NCBI GenBank assembly: GCA_041846495.1
Contig: JBGZEX010000026.1
Coordinates: 15,137-79,136, forward strand
Length of the DNA stretch: 64,000 nucleotides
Direction of reading: 5' to 3'
Origin: JBGZEX01 sp041846495
GTDB taxonomy: Bacteria > Bacteroidota > Bacteroidia > Bacteroidales > Marinifilaceae
The first letter of the stretch is position 1. Every line of letters starts with the position of its first letter. The notes under the pieces are model-generated. The model ran no database searches. It had not been told where the DNA came from and worked only from the letters and a program-made list of their open reading frames with translations. The translations under genes were made by a program, and so were the position numbers. Of this stretch, positions 54,873 through 63,978 are shown one piece after another.

Positions 54873-55529
54873 TCAACCGTTCAATTTCTTATAGTCGGAG
54901 AGGAAGGTTGCCAGACCGCTATCCGTAAGCGGATGCTTCAAAAGCCCTTTAATCGCATTCAACGGACATGTAGCCACATCCGCACCTGCCTCTATACACT
55001 GTATGATATGTTGGGTGGAACGGATGGAAGCCGCCAAAACCTGAGTTTGAAACCCGTAATAGGCATACATATCCACGATTTTCGCAACCAATTCGATACC
55101 GTCGCTGGATATATCGTCGAGACGCCCCACAAAAGGAGAAACATAGGTCGCACCTGCCTTGGCGGCCAAAAGTGCCTGTCCCGGAGAGAATACAAGAGTA
55201 CAATTGGTGCGTATTCCTTTCGACTTGAAATGGTTTATCGCCTTTATCCCTTCCGATATGCAAGGCACTTTAACCACGATATTGGGATGAAGGGCTGCCA
55301 AAGCTTCCCCTTCCGATATCATTCCTTTATAATCCGTGGCTATCACTTCGGCACTTACATCTCCGTCTACTATATGACATATATCCACATAATGCCTGTT
55401 AATGTTTTCCTGCCCTTTTATACCTTCTTTAGCCATTAAGGAAGGATTCGTCGTCACTCCGTCCAAAACCCCCAAATCATTGGCCTCGCGGATTTGTTCC
55501 AGATTGGCCGTATCTACAAAAAATTTCAT
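54873..55529 (-). CDS. transaldolase-like / fructose-6-phosphate aldolase-like protein
   Basis: Small TIM-barrel aldolase of 218 residues from the ATG at 55529. The start MKFFVDTANLEQIREAN, the TTNPSLMAKEG loop (about 26-36), VVKVPC with the Schiff-base Lys (about 84), TNCTLVFSPGQALLAAKAGATYVSPFVGRLDD and the QVLAASIRS block (about 165-173) mark the short FSA/MipB subfamily. It may serve the pentose phosphate pathway or cleave fructose 6-phosphate; the two cannot be split by sequence alone. The ATG at 55622 would add an unrelated 31 residues. Confidence 0.9.
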   Translation of the reverse strand: MKFFVDTANLEQIREANDLGVLDGVTTNPSLMAKEGIKGQENINRHYVDICHIVDGDVSAEVIATDYKGMISEGEALAALHPNIVVKVPCISEGIKAINHFKSKGIRTNCTLVFSPGQALLAAKAGATYVSPFVGRLDDISSDGIELVAKIVDMYAYYGFQTQVLAASIRSTQHIIQCIEAGADVATCPLNAIKGLLKHPLTDSGLATFLSDYKKLNG

Positions 55530-55704
55530 AATAACGTATTTTATATTCGAATTTTCAAAGTTACAACATTGCCCATAATATCCCGGCAAATATTCCATAT
55601 TTATTTTTATTCCCTTCTTCAAATCCCTATACTTATGGACAAATTCGTCGTTTTTAAAAAATAATCGAACCGTATACCCGAATCCGCCGGCAACCGGTTA
55701 AACA

Positions 55705-57066
55705 CTATTTCAACGATATGATCCAAGCAGCGATATCTTTTAATACATCCGGCGAAAAGGTTTCCTCTATCTTTCCGTATTCGTCGAGAAAGCCCGTACG
55801 GCAATGTTGAAACAAGTGATTCAAGCCGGGATATTCTTTTATCAAATTCTTTTTATTTACGGGCAACAATTTTCTTATGGCGCCCAAGTTAGTCGCAACC
55901 GTCACCTGTCGGTCGAGACTGCCGTTCACCGCCATAACCGGACATTGCGTTCGGGATATGTCTTCTCCCGGATCATACTGCATAAAATAGTCCAACCACG
56001 GATTCCGGGTATCCAATACTTTCAATAAATCATCCCGAGCCGCCGCAGGCAATTCCACCCGAAGTCCGGCAATGATTCGGTCCAAAACTTCTCGAGAATT
56101 TTCATTTTTTTTATTTTCCGTTTTATAGCGGCAAATCTCTTTCAATACCTCGCAATAGGCATCGCATAAATTCTCAGGCATACCGCTTTGTCGCAAAGCG
56201 ATTTTACTCTGTTCCACGCAAATCACATCTCCCCTTACGGCATTACCCGCAAGACTGACAATAAAATCCGTCTTTTTTCTTGCTCCGAGCATAAATGCGA
56301 TGCAACCGCCTTCGCTATGTCCCAATACTCCGATTTTTCCGAACTCATCTCGTTTTTTCAAATATTCCAAACCGGCGATGGCATCCTTCATATTGCTATA
56401 AGTGGTAACCTCCGTTGCATTTCCTTCGGATTTACCCGCTCCCCTATCGTCATACCTCAACGATGCTATCCCGTGTTTCGCCAAATAATCCGCTATTACG
56501 AGAAAGGGCCTATGGTCGAATATTTCTTCATCTCGATTCTGTTGACCGCTGCCTGTCACCATAAGTACGACGGGAACGGAATATTTTTCCATATTTTCAT
56601 AACCCAAGGGATAAGTCAATGTTCCGCAAAGCATTACACTGTCTTCCGTATTGGCAAAATAAACTTCTTCCGTCGAATATTCAAAAGGCGGTTGCGGATT
56701 CTGAGGCCTTTTACGGGAAATACCACCCCGCTCGAGCACAAGGTCCAATACATATCCCGATTGGGTAAATTTCCCTATAATCCGTCCCCCTTTCATACAC
56801 CCCTTATAATCGGCACCGATATGCGGAATATCCAATTTTATCGAATCTTTCGAAATCAGAACAACCGTTGTTTTCACACCCTTTACACCTTGATCCGGGC
56901 TATCCAAGGTACACGACTTATTCCCGTTTTCATCCTCACTTATATTGAATACCACGGAAAGGCTATATCGTCCCACATTTAATTCCCCCGACCAGGTTCC
57001 GAAAATATCCTGAGCATCGACTCGCAGCGAGCACAGAAATACGAAAAATACTATGAAATATTTCAT
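55705..57066 (-). CDS. exported alpha/beta hydrolase
   Basis: A 453-residue exported esterase or peptidase-like enzyme. Signal peptide 1-18 (ending VDAQ), then a lipocalin-like N-terminal beta domain (about 20-115; FGTWSGELNVG, a Bacteroidota form), then an alpha/beta-hydrolase fold. The nucleophile elbow is GHSEGG (Ser about 249); the oxyanion area VTGSGQQNRDE (about 169-179); the acid and His are probably the Asp in VNGSLDRQV and the His in GLNHLFQH near the end. The substrate is not known. No partner gene in the same direction within 100 nt. Confidence 0.86.
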   Translation of the reverse strand: MKYFIVFFVFLCSLRVDAQDIFGTWSGELNVGRYSLSVVFNISEDENGNKSCTLDSPDQGVKGVKTTVVLISKDSIKLDIPHIGADYKGCMKGGRIIGKFTQSGYVLDLVLERGGISRKRPQNPQPPFEYSTEEVYFANTEDSVMLCGTLTYPLGYENMEKYSVPVVLMVTGSGQQNRDEEIFDHRPFLVIADYLAKHGIASLRYDDRGAGKSEGNATEVTTYSNMKDAIAGLEYLKKRDEFGKIGVLGHSEGGCIAFMLGARKKTDFIVSLAGNAVRGDVICVEQSKIALRQSGMPENLCDAYCEVLKEICRYKTENKKNENSREVLDRIIAGLRVELPAAARDDLLKVLDTRNPWLDYFMQYDPGEDISRTQCPVMAVNGSLDRQVTVATNLGAIRKLLPVNKKNLIKEYPGLNHLFQHCRTGFLDEYGKIEETFSPDVLKDIAAWIISLK

Positions 57067-57173
57067 ATTTTTACAATTAAGGTTATTTTTAAATTCCGCT
57101 TAAAGCAAAAAGTTTTAAAACTCAACGTAAAAATACGAAATTAATCGAAAAAGCGAATCGATATGCCGGCATT

Positions 57174-58082
57174 CTATTGTCTTTCGCTCTGATATTCCGG
57201 ATCGTAAGGTTCGACATGAATGATAATATGGTCCAATTCCGGCATATCTTTTACAAGGCGGTCTTTCAATACATGTGCCAATTCGTGTCCGGCCTTTACC
57301 GATATATCCGCATCCACACGGGCATGAAGCACTACGTGGTATCTCATCCCGCTCTTACGGACGAGGCATTTTTCCGTACCCCGGATGCCTTCGACCCGGG
57401 AAGCCTCTTTCCGGATACGCTCCACAATTTCATCATAACCCCCTTCGTCTATTATTTCTCCGAAAGCCGGACGGAAGATACGGTAGGCATTATACAATAT
57501 GAATCCGGATGCGAACAAAGCCGCCCAATCGTCGGCCGTCTCATACCCCTCTCCGAATATCACGGCAACGGTAATCCCTACGAAAGCGGCGGCCGAAGTA
57601 AGGGCATCGCTCCGATGATGCCATGCATCCGCCCGAAGAGAAGAACTTCCGGTTTTCCGGCCTATTTTCTCCACATAACGATAGGAATATTCCTTCCACA
57701 ATATGATGACGCCCAAAACGATTAATGTCCAAGCTTCCGGAATTTTATGGGGATGACGTATATTGTAAATACTTTCCCGGGCGATAACCACGGACGCAAC
57801 GACTAAAAAACCCACGATAACAAAGGTCATCAAAGGCTCCACACGCCCATAGCCGTAAGGATGTTCGGCATCGGCCGGACGCTGGGAATAGCGGATTCCC
57901 ATATATACGAAAAGCGAGGAAAACACATCGGTCATCGACTCTATCGCATCTGCAATAAGCGCATGCGAATTCCCCAATATCCCGGACAATCCCTTTATCA
58001 ACGTCAATCCCATATTTCCGGCTATGGAAAAAAATACCGCTCGAAAAGCTTTCCTCTCCCTCCTCATATTAAAACACGGCAA
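57174..58082 (-). CDS. cation diffusion facilitator transporter
   Basis: Proton-driven exporter of Zn, Fe or similar divalent ions. Six membrane helices in about 16-205, with the transport-site Asp residues in ALIADAIESMTDV (about 39-51) and AWHHRSDALTSAAA (about 152-165, HxxxD), then a cytoplasmic ferredoxin-like domain (about 210-300) with HVLHARVD-type His. 302 residues. The metal cannot be told. Confidence 0.9.
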   Translation of the reverse strand: MPCFNMRRERKAFRAVFFSIAGNMGLTLIKGLSGILGNSHALIADAIESMTDVFSSLFVYMGIRYSQRPADAEHPYGYGRVEPLMTFVIVGFLVVASVVIARESIYNIRHPHKIPEAWTLIVLGVIILWKEYSYRYVEKIGRKTGSSSLRADAWHHRSDALTSAAAFVGITVAVIFGEGYETADDWAALFASGFILYNAYRIFRPAFGEIIDEGGYDEIVERIRKEASRVEGIRGTEKCLVRKSGMRYHVVLHARVDADISVKAGHELAHVLKDRLVKDMPELDHIIIHVEPYDPEYQSERQ

Positions 58083-58159
58083 AATTTAAAAATCGCATAA
58101 CAACGTATCCGGCAACTCCTCCGTGAATGCCGCCCGAAAAATCCGGCAGCAAAAGTACA

Positions 58160-58735
58160 TTATTTCAACACGAGCTCCAAACCGGTATCCCGACAGGAAG
58201 AAGTCAATCGGATGATATCCCCCCGTTTAAGTCCCGACAAGCGGAAACGGTTGCCGCTGCAAAATATATCTCCCATTTTTATCATATAATAAACGGAAGC
58301 ATGAGCGAGCACATCATCCGGATTCATCGGAATATCTCCGGGATGCAACCCATACGCCTCCTCTTTGTTGAGAAAAAGCCGGAGTTCGGGATAACTTCCG
58401 CCGGAATAAAGCGGTTCGAAATCCGACAAAGCCAAACATCCCTCGAAAGAAGAAGCCACTGCATAAGGAAGCCCCTTCCCCTTGAGCTCTTCGGCCAAAC
58501 TCTCCGCATAAAACCTCAATGCCAGGGCATAGGTAGCGTAATATCGAGATGCGAAACGGGCTCCTATATATTTCCCGAGCTTCTCGCTTTTATATACGAA
58601 CTGCGGCACACAACCCAAAGAAGCGGCGAAATCCGGAATATAAAACGCATCCGCCGGCTTCAACAACCCGTCGTCCCCACCCGCAAATACGGCAATCTCT
58701 CCCGACGAATTATAATCGGTATAAATGATTTTCAT
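58160..58735 (-). CDS. FAH-fold protein lacking metal ligands (likely pseudoenzyme)
   Basis: A 191-residue protein from the ATG at 58735 that follows the fumarylacetoacetate hydrolase fold of Bacteroidota (FYIPDFAASL at 31-40, KLGKYIGARFASRYY at 52-66, LHPGDIPMNPDDVLAHASVYYMIKMGDIF). At the positions where FAH enzymes carry the metal-binding E-x-E and a later Asp, this protein appears to have V43, Q45 and R74. The C-terminal substrate loop FTGTP is replaced by FCSGN. I infer a regulatory, binding or altered-chemistry role. It lies 2 nt after the nitroreductase stop and is co-transcribed with it. Confidence 0.7.
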   Translation of the reverse strand: MKIIYTDYNSSGEIAVFAGGDDGLLKPADAFYIPDFAASLGCVPQFVYKSEKLGKYIGARFASRYYATYALALRFYAESLAEELKGKGLPYAVASSFEGCLALSDFEPLYSGGSYPELRLFLNKEEAYGLHPGDIPMNPDDVLAHASVYYMIKMGDIFCSGNRFRLSGLKRGDIIRLTSSCRDTGLELVLK

Positions 58736-58737
58736 GG

Positions 58738-59316
58738 TTATCCCCGTTTCCAAATCAATTCTGCGACCGAGCGTTTGGGTACATGATGCCCGCCTTTCTC
58801 ATCCCTCCAATACTTATAATCCCCGTTTTCCGGCATCGGCTCCAGCACCACTTCCTCCCGGGGTTTACCCAAAGCCAATACCAAACGCACCTCCATATAA
58901 TCCGGCAAATGAAAATCTTTCTTCACCTGCGGAACGGCTACGGCTTTTATAATGCAACCTCCGTATCCCTTTTCCGTTGCCGCCAACATAAGGGTCTGGG
59001 CTTGAATTCCGTCGTCGCAAAGCGGATCCTTCGAAATACGGGTATCCAACAATTGTACGAGATAGGCGGAAGGCCGTTCCCCTTTATCCGGACCGCTCCA
59101 GTCCTTCAAATAACCCGCCCAACTCAATGCCGGAAAAATCAAATCGCATTCCTCCCTATCCGTAATAACGAGATATTTCAGAGGTTGGGCGTTCCTCGCT
59201 GAAGGACAATAAGACACCCAACCCACAATTTCCTCCAGCTCCGCCCGCTCCATCCGTTCCTCTTCGTAAAATCTCCTGTAACTCCTGTTCTTTATCAATA
59301 AATCTTTCAACATCAT
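58738..59316 (-). CDS. nitroreductase family protein
   Basis: FMN-binding dimeric oxidoreductase of 192 residues. The FMN-contact RSYRRFYEEE (about 11-20) and YCPSARNAQPLKYLV (about 36-50), the DDGIQAQTLMLAATEKGYGGCII (positions about 100-122) and the LALGKPREEVVLEP segment are typical. The natural substrate is not known. Upstream of the FAH-like gene by 2 nt. -7 box TAACTTTG at 59363-59370. Confidence 0.9.
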   Translation of the reverse strand: MMLKDLLIKNRSYRRFYEEERMERAELEEIVGWVSYCPSARNAQPLKYLVITDREECDLIFPALSWAGYLKDWSGPDKGERPSAYLVQLLDTRISKDPLCDDGIQAQTLMLAATEKGYGGCIIKAVAVPQVKKDFHLPDYMEVRLVLALGKPREEVVLEPMPENGDYKYWRDEKGGHHVPKRSVAELIWKRG

Positions 59317-59362
59317 TGCATCCTTTTCAAAATTGGCGTATTTTAGCTCTGAATTTCCGTAG

Positions 59363-59370
59363 CAAAGTTA
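59363..59370 (-). promoter_or_regulatory. -7 box of the nitroreductase operon
   Basis: TAACTTTG on the minus strand, 46 nt before the ATG at 59316. It lies in the short divergent space shared with the AddB-like gene (ATG 59395). Confidence 0.45.
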
Positions 59371-59394
59371 TAAAAATTATAATACTCATCCTAT

Positions 59395-62202
59395 ATGCCA
59401 TCCTTTATAGAACTCATAGCCGGCGATATTATCGAAAGATTCCGGGGAAATACGGAGGACATCCGAATAATATTTCCCAATAAACGACCCGGACTCTATT
59501 TCTCCGAAGCTTTGGCAAAACGCATGCGAAAGACCGTATGGATGCCCGAAATCATGACATTCGGGGAATTCACGGAACGAAATACGGGATACGAAATAGC
59601 CGATGAAACCACCCTCCTCATAAAATTGTACAAATCCTATTCCCATATATCGGGTACGAACGAAAATTTCGACAGTTTTTATTTTTGGGGCAATATGCTT
59701 TTGTCGGACTTCGACGATATCGACAAATACCGGGTGGATGCAGACGCCCTGTTCTCCAATCTCTCGGCACTGAAAGACATCGACAGAACTTTTCCCCGAA
59801 TACCGGAAGAAGACTTGAAAGCGATACGACAGTTCTGGAAATCCCTGAACACGGAAAACCTCGGTAAGGGGAGTACGGAATTCCTCAAGGTATGGCAGTA
59901 TCTGGCACCCACCTACCACCATTTCAAGAAAGAATTAGAGAAAGAAAAACTCTGTTACGAAGGTATGGGAGAAATTCTATTATGCGAGAGGTTGAAAACC
60001 ATGCATACGGATAAGACCGTAATATTCGCAGGCTTCAATGCTCTGAATAAATGCGAAGAATACGTATTCTCTTTTTTTAAAAATATGGGGAAGGCTCTTT
60101 TCTATTGGGATTACGACCGCTATTATACCGAAAATCCCGAACAGGAAGCCGGATTTTACATCAGGAAAAATTTAAAACTCTTCCCCAATGCGATAGAGAC
60201 CCGACATTTCGACAACTTCACCAAAAATAAGGACATCGAATACATATCCGTACCTTCCACTATGGCCGGTCCTAAAATCATCCCTGCGTTAATAAAAGAT
60301 TTCGGAAATGTAAAAGGCAAAGAAACCGGTATTATCCTATGCGATGAAAGCCTGCTCATTCCCGTTCTCTTCTCGCTTCCTCCGGAAATAGAAAAAGCGA
60401 ATGTCACCATGGGCTATCCGGGAGGCCATACGGCAACGGCAGCCCTCATCTCCCTCATAGCCGGAATAAAGCGGGAAAGGGATAAAAACACTTTTTACTA
60501 CCGTCCCGTACTTGCCCTTTTGGACAACCCCCTCATCCGCATCATATGTCCGGAAAAAGCAGAAGCCGCGGGGATGGAAATCCGCAAATGCAATATGATT
60601 TACATTCCGTACGAGTTACTGGCCTTCCATCCTCTTACGGAAATCATTTTCGGCGGGAAAGGGATCCGGGATATGCTCCCCGAATTCATAGAACTCTTGT
60701 ATACCGAAATACAAGCCGTTTCCGAAACACGTCCGGAGGAAACCACGGATATGCTCGACATCGAAAAAGAATCCGCTTTCAACGCACTCGCCACCATCCG
60801 TCAAATCGACTTCATCCTCCGTAAAGAAGGTATGGAAATCGGCGACGACCTCTATATCCGTATCATTTCCACCCTTATAAAAAACACCAACCTGCCTTTT
60901 TCGGGAGAACCTCTCGAAGGAGTACAGATCATGGGACTCATGGAAAGCCGTATGATAGATTTCAAAAATCTTATCATCGTATCCGCCAACGAAAACAAAC
61001 TTCCGAAATCGGGAATCTCCAACAGTTATATTCCCCATAACCTGAGATGCGGTTTCGGTCTCCCTTCCTTTGAAAAACGGGAAGCCATGTTCGCCTATTA
61101 TTTTTACAGGCTTTTGCAAAGAGCCGAAAATATAAAAATCATCTATTCCTCCTTAAGCAGCGGAACGAAGTCCGAAGAAATGAGCCGTTTCCTCTACCAG
61201 ATAAAATTCGAATCCGGTCTTCCCGTAAGAGAGGGCAAGCTCCAACAGCTCGTGTCGGTAAACAAACCGGAAACTTTAACCATAAAAAAAGACGAGCACA
61301 TCATGGCTAAGATTGCCCTTCTCGGCTCATCCGCTTCTCCCCTATCTCCTTCTGCCGTCAATAAGTATATGGAATGCCGTTTGAAATTTTATTTCCGTTA
61401 CATTGCCGGCATCAAACCGGCCGAAGAAATGGAAGAAGAAGTCGACCACCGTCTTCTCGGAAACATATTCCACGATACGATGGAGCATATCTATGCCCCC
61501 TACCGGCATACACCTCTCGATAGCGAACACCTGCTCGCAATATGCGGCAATAAAATCGAAATAAAAAATGCGGTCCGCAACGCTTATATCAAAAGCATAG
61601 GACAAAACAACCTTCCGGAAAGCGGCATCAACGAACTCATTCTCGAAACGATCGAAAAATACATCCGCCATTGTATCAAATACGATGCCCGGTATGCTCC
61701 GTTTGAAAAAACCGAATCCGAAAAGAACTGTTCCGCTCCCGTCGAAATCTCTCCGGGCGTCGTCAAATACATAGGGGGCAGAATCGACAGAATGGATATT
61801 ACGGAAAAAGAAGTACGGATAATCGATTATAAAACCGGAAACGATACTCCCGCCGTGAAAAGTTTGGATTCTCTTTTCGACCGGGAATACGAGAATCGGA
61901 ATAAAGCGGCATTTCAAACTTTGGTATACGCTCTCATCGTATCCGAGACCTCCCCGGAAACATTACCCCTGATTCCGGGAATATACAATGCCAAATCCAT
62001 AACGGCATCTCAAAGATATGATTACAGAATACAAATAGAGGGGAAACCGATTTCCGATTTCCGAACTCAAAAAGAGGTCTTTTTAAATAAAATCCGGAGT
62101 CTTTTACGCGAAATTTTCGACCCCGCCTCCGACTTTAATCCTACCGCTTCGCTAAAACAATGCAAGACCTGCGAATACGCACGGATATGTCTGAAAAATT
62201 AA
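59395..62202 (+). CDS. AddB-like PD-(D/E)XK nuclease
   Basis: A 935-residue protein with AddB features for recombinational repair of double-strand breaks. The N-terminal half (1-560) resembles an inactivated helicase (no clear P-loop). The C-terminal nuclease (about 640-935) has SPSAVNKYMECRLKFYFRY (first cluster Cys about 659), the GNIFHDTMEHIY helix, GGRIDRMDITEKEVRIIDYKTGND (RecB nuclease motif, residues about 788-811) and a closing CKTCEYARIC with three cluster Cys. An AddA-type partner is not in this window. The base composition turns AT-rich directly after its stop. Confidence 0.88.
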   Translation: MPSFIELIAGDIIERFRGNTEDIRIIFPNKRPGLYFSEALAKRMRKTVWMPEIMTFGEFTERNTGYEIADETTLLIKLYKSYSHISGTNENFDSFYFWGNMLLSDFDDIDKYRVDADALFSNLSALKDIDRTFPRIPEEDLKAIRQFWKSLNTENLGKGSTEFLKVWQYLAPTYHHFKKELEKEKLCYEGMGEILLCERLKTMHTDKTVIFAGFNALNKCEEYVFSFFKNMGKALFYWDYDRYYTENPEQEAGFYIRKNLKLFPNAIETRHFDNFTKNKDIEYISVPSTMAGPKIIPALIKDFGNVKGKETGIILCDESLLIPVLFSLPPEIEKANVTMGYPGGHTATAALISLIAGIKRERDKNTFYYRPVLALLDNPLIRIICPEKAEAAGMEIRKCNMIYIPYELLAFHPLTEIIFGGKGIRDMLPEFIELLYTEIQAVSETRPEETTDMLDIEKESAFNALATIRQIDFILRKEGMEIGDDLYIRIISTLIKNTNLPFSGEPLEGVQIMGLMESRMIDFKNLIIVSANENKLPKSGISNSYIPHNLRCGFGLPSFEKREAMFAYYFYRLLQRAENIKIIYSSLSSGTKSEEMSRFLYQIKFESGLPVREGKLQQLVSVNKPETLTIKKDEHIMAKIALLGSSASPLSPSAVNKYMECRLKFYFRYIAGIKPAEEMEEEVDHRLLGNIFHDTMEHIYAPYRHTPLDSEHLLAICGNKIEIKNAVRNAYIKSIGQNNLPESGINELILETIEKYIRHCIKYDARYAPFEKTESEKNCSAPVEISPGVVKYIGGRIDRMDITEKEVRIIDYKTGNDTPAVKSLDSLFDREYENRNKAAFQTLVYALIVSETSPETLPLIPGIYNAKSITASQRYDYRIQIEGKPISDFRTQKEVFLNKIRSLLREIFDPASDFNPTASLKQCKTCEYARICLKN

Positions 62203-62418
62203 TGGGAAAACTAATACTCTTCCTCGTTAAAGAGATTTATCTATATTATATTTCAATTAGTTATCCAAATAATGCCGCCTTTTAGCCAAACAAACTACAC
62301 CGTCTGAGGCGGGCTAGTGCCATTGACAAGTAATCGGACAAACAATTTACATTCTTAACCATGTGTCTATATCCTTATAAATAGACCTTTGCTATTTTAC
62401 ATTTTACTAAGTAATCAT
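62203..62418. other. AT-rich junction between core genome and the SEFIR gene
   Basis: 216 bases without a gene I can support. The left part follows the AddB-like stop at once; a CCGCCT...AGGCGG pair with a long loop lies near 62275-62318. Base composition falls sharply compared with the left side, which suggests the edge of an inserted segment. No integrase, tRNA or direct repeat is visible. Confidence 0.45.
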
Positions 62419-63894
62419 CTATCTCCATCTACCGTATTTCTTATAATACTCTTCTCCTTCATTATAGGTTTGTTCGAAAACCGTATATTTACCTTCAAAT
62501 AGCCCTTGCTTTAATGGCTCCCACTGATCTTTCCGCTCCTTTGCTGCATTGTAAAACAAAGTATAAAAATTATCTTGCATCCTAAAGAATTCGACACGTT
62601 TAAGCACAAAAAGCCCTGTTGTAAAGTCATTCTGATGCATTAATCCGCATTGATAATGATGATATAATAGGGAAAATAAGTGCTCCCAAGCACAATAAAT
62701 GCACCTAAAATCTTCCATATCAATTGTATATTCTTTGAATAAAGGATATAATTTCCTCCACAACAGTTCGCTAAATGGATAAATCCATGTAGAACCCATA
62801 TAGATATTCAAGACATCTGCTCTCCAATGACAAGTGCCAGCTAAAAATGCTAAACTGAAACCATAGCTAGGGCTAAACACATTACCTGCTGGCACTTTTG
62901 TTTTAAATATCACATTCAGTAGCTGAAAATAGCTAAATTTTATACAAGCAACACCGATGGTGTATAATAAGAATGTTGCTGCAAGCAAATGTAGATAATT
63001 TGTGCCTTCTGTTGTTATTTCTCCGTTAACAAATGGCTTCATACATAATTTTAACACTGCATCAACAAATAATTGCTGCTGCTTCAAATCTCCATATCTC
63101 ACCACAATTATAGACGCTGCCATCAGTTTCTCTACTGCTTTGAAATGTATTTCTTGGTATTGAGAAAACAACTCTGGCGTAATGGAGAAATGATAATTAG
63201 AGTTTACTTGTATAGTTTCATAGGCACGTTTTGTTTCTCCTTCTATGAGTTCTGTATAAGCTATTTCACTGTGTGGTGTTGATAATAATCGCTTTACTTC
63301 TTCAACAAATTGGTCACAAGAAAGTTCTTTAAGAGACTTTTGAGATGGAATGATTGTAGAAGCCAGAGTAAATTCTGGTTTAGGCCCTAAAGCAGGAGCT
63401 GCATTCAAAGGATTATTCCATAATTCAGCAGCTAAAATATGTAGGTTCGTTTCATATTGAGCATCTTCCCTCATATCATATCCAGTTCGAGTTTCAATTA
63501 AAGACCTAAAAGAAGTATCAAATTTCCCTATACGTAAAACTGGAATAAACTTGCTAGAACCCATCTTGTGATATAGTTCTGCAGAAATCAATTGATCCTC
63601 GTACTTTGCCCCACCGTCATATTTTTCGGATTTTTCCTTGTAAGCTGGTGTACCTATTAGAATAACCCTATCGGCAATCTCTATCCCTTTGTTCATAAAT
63701 TGAATCAAGTCATAGCCTCCTCTATTATATTGGTCAAGTAAAGTATTAACAGCATACTTTGTTCGTAAATCGTCAGAAAGTTTACGAACCCAAGATTTAT
63801 GATCTTCGCTGTCCCAAGAATAGCTAATAAAAACAACGGGATGATCTTTCACCAAATCATCGAACTGTGAAGGTATGTCGGAAAAATTACTCAT
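62419..63894 (-). CDS. SEFIR/TIR-domain protein with an unknown C-terminal domain
   Basis: A 491-residue protein. Residues about 18-145 form a SEFIR-type TIR-like domain: VVFISYSWDSEDHKSWVRKL (19-38), LLDQYNRGGYDL (52-63), ADRVILIGTPAYKEK and KYEDQLISAELYHK (97-110) with E99/D100 in the usual acidic place. Residues about 190-491 are mainly helical, aromatic-rich and unlike anything I recognise. Bacterial SEFIR/TIR proteins often serve as effectors in anti-phage immunity; that is inference here. Codon use is much more AT-rich than in the neighbours, which suggests horizontal transfer. A TATTTTTG -7 box is at 63971-63978. Partners may lie beyond 64000. Confidence 0.75.
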   Translation of the reverse strand: MSNFSDIPSQFDDLVKDHPVVFISYSWDSEDHKSWVRKLSDDLRTKYAVNTLLDQYNRGGYDLIQFMNKGIEIADRVILIGTPAYKEKSEKYDGGAKYEDQLISAELYHKMGSSKFIPVLRIGKFDTSFRSLIETRTGYDMREDAQYETNLHILAAELWNNPLNAAPALGPKPEFTLASTIIPSQKSLKELSCDQFVEEVKRLLSTPHSEIAYTELIEGETKRAYETIQVNSNYHFSITPELFSQYQEIHFKAVEKLMAASIIVVRYGDLKQQQLFVDAVLKLCMKPFVNGEITTEGTNYLHLLAATFLLYTIGVACIKFSYFQLLNVIFKTKVPAGNVFSPSYGFSLAFLAGTCHWRADVLNIYMGSTWIYPFSELLWRKLYPLFKEYTIDMEDFRCIYCAWEHLFSLLYHHYQCGLMHQNDFTTGLFVLKRVEFFRMQDNFYTLFYNAAKERKDQWEPLKQGLFEGKYTVFEQTYNEGEEYYKKYGRWR

Positions 63895-63970
63895 GATTTA
63901 ATACATCATTTGCTCTTATGTAATATAAACGCAAATCTACATGGCTTTTCATGTATACTGCTATTGCGTG

Positions 63971-63978
63971 CAAAAATA
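63971..63978 (-). promoter_or_regulatory. -7 box of the SEFIR gene
   Basis: TATTTTTG on the minus strand fits TAnnTTTG; expected start near 63964, leader about 70 nt. It suggests that the SEFIR gene has its own promoter and is not the last gene of a longer operon. Confidence 0.35.

Noticed and set aside
56188..56982. 264-codon plus-strand frame
   Set aside because: It is the shadow of the alpha/beta hydrolase gene with its GHSEGG motif on the other strand.
62275..62318. CCGCCT...AGGCGG pair at the AT-rich junction as a terminator or att site
   Set aside because: The loop is very long, there is no T-run, and no second copy is present in the window.
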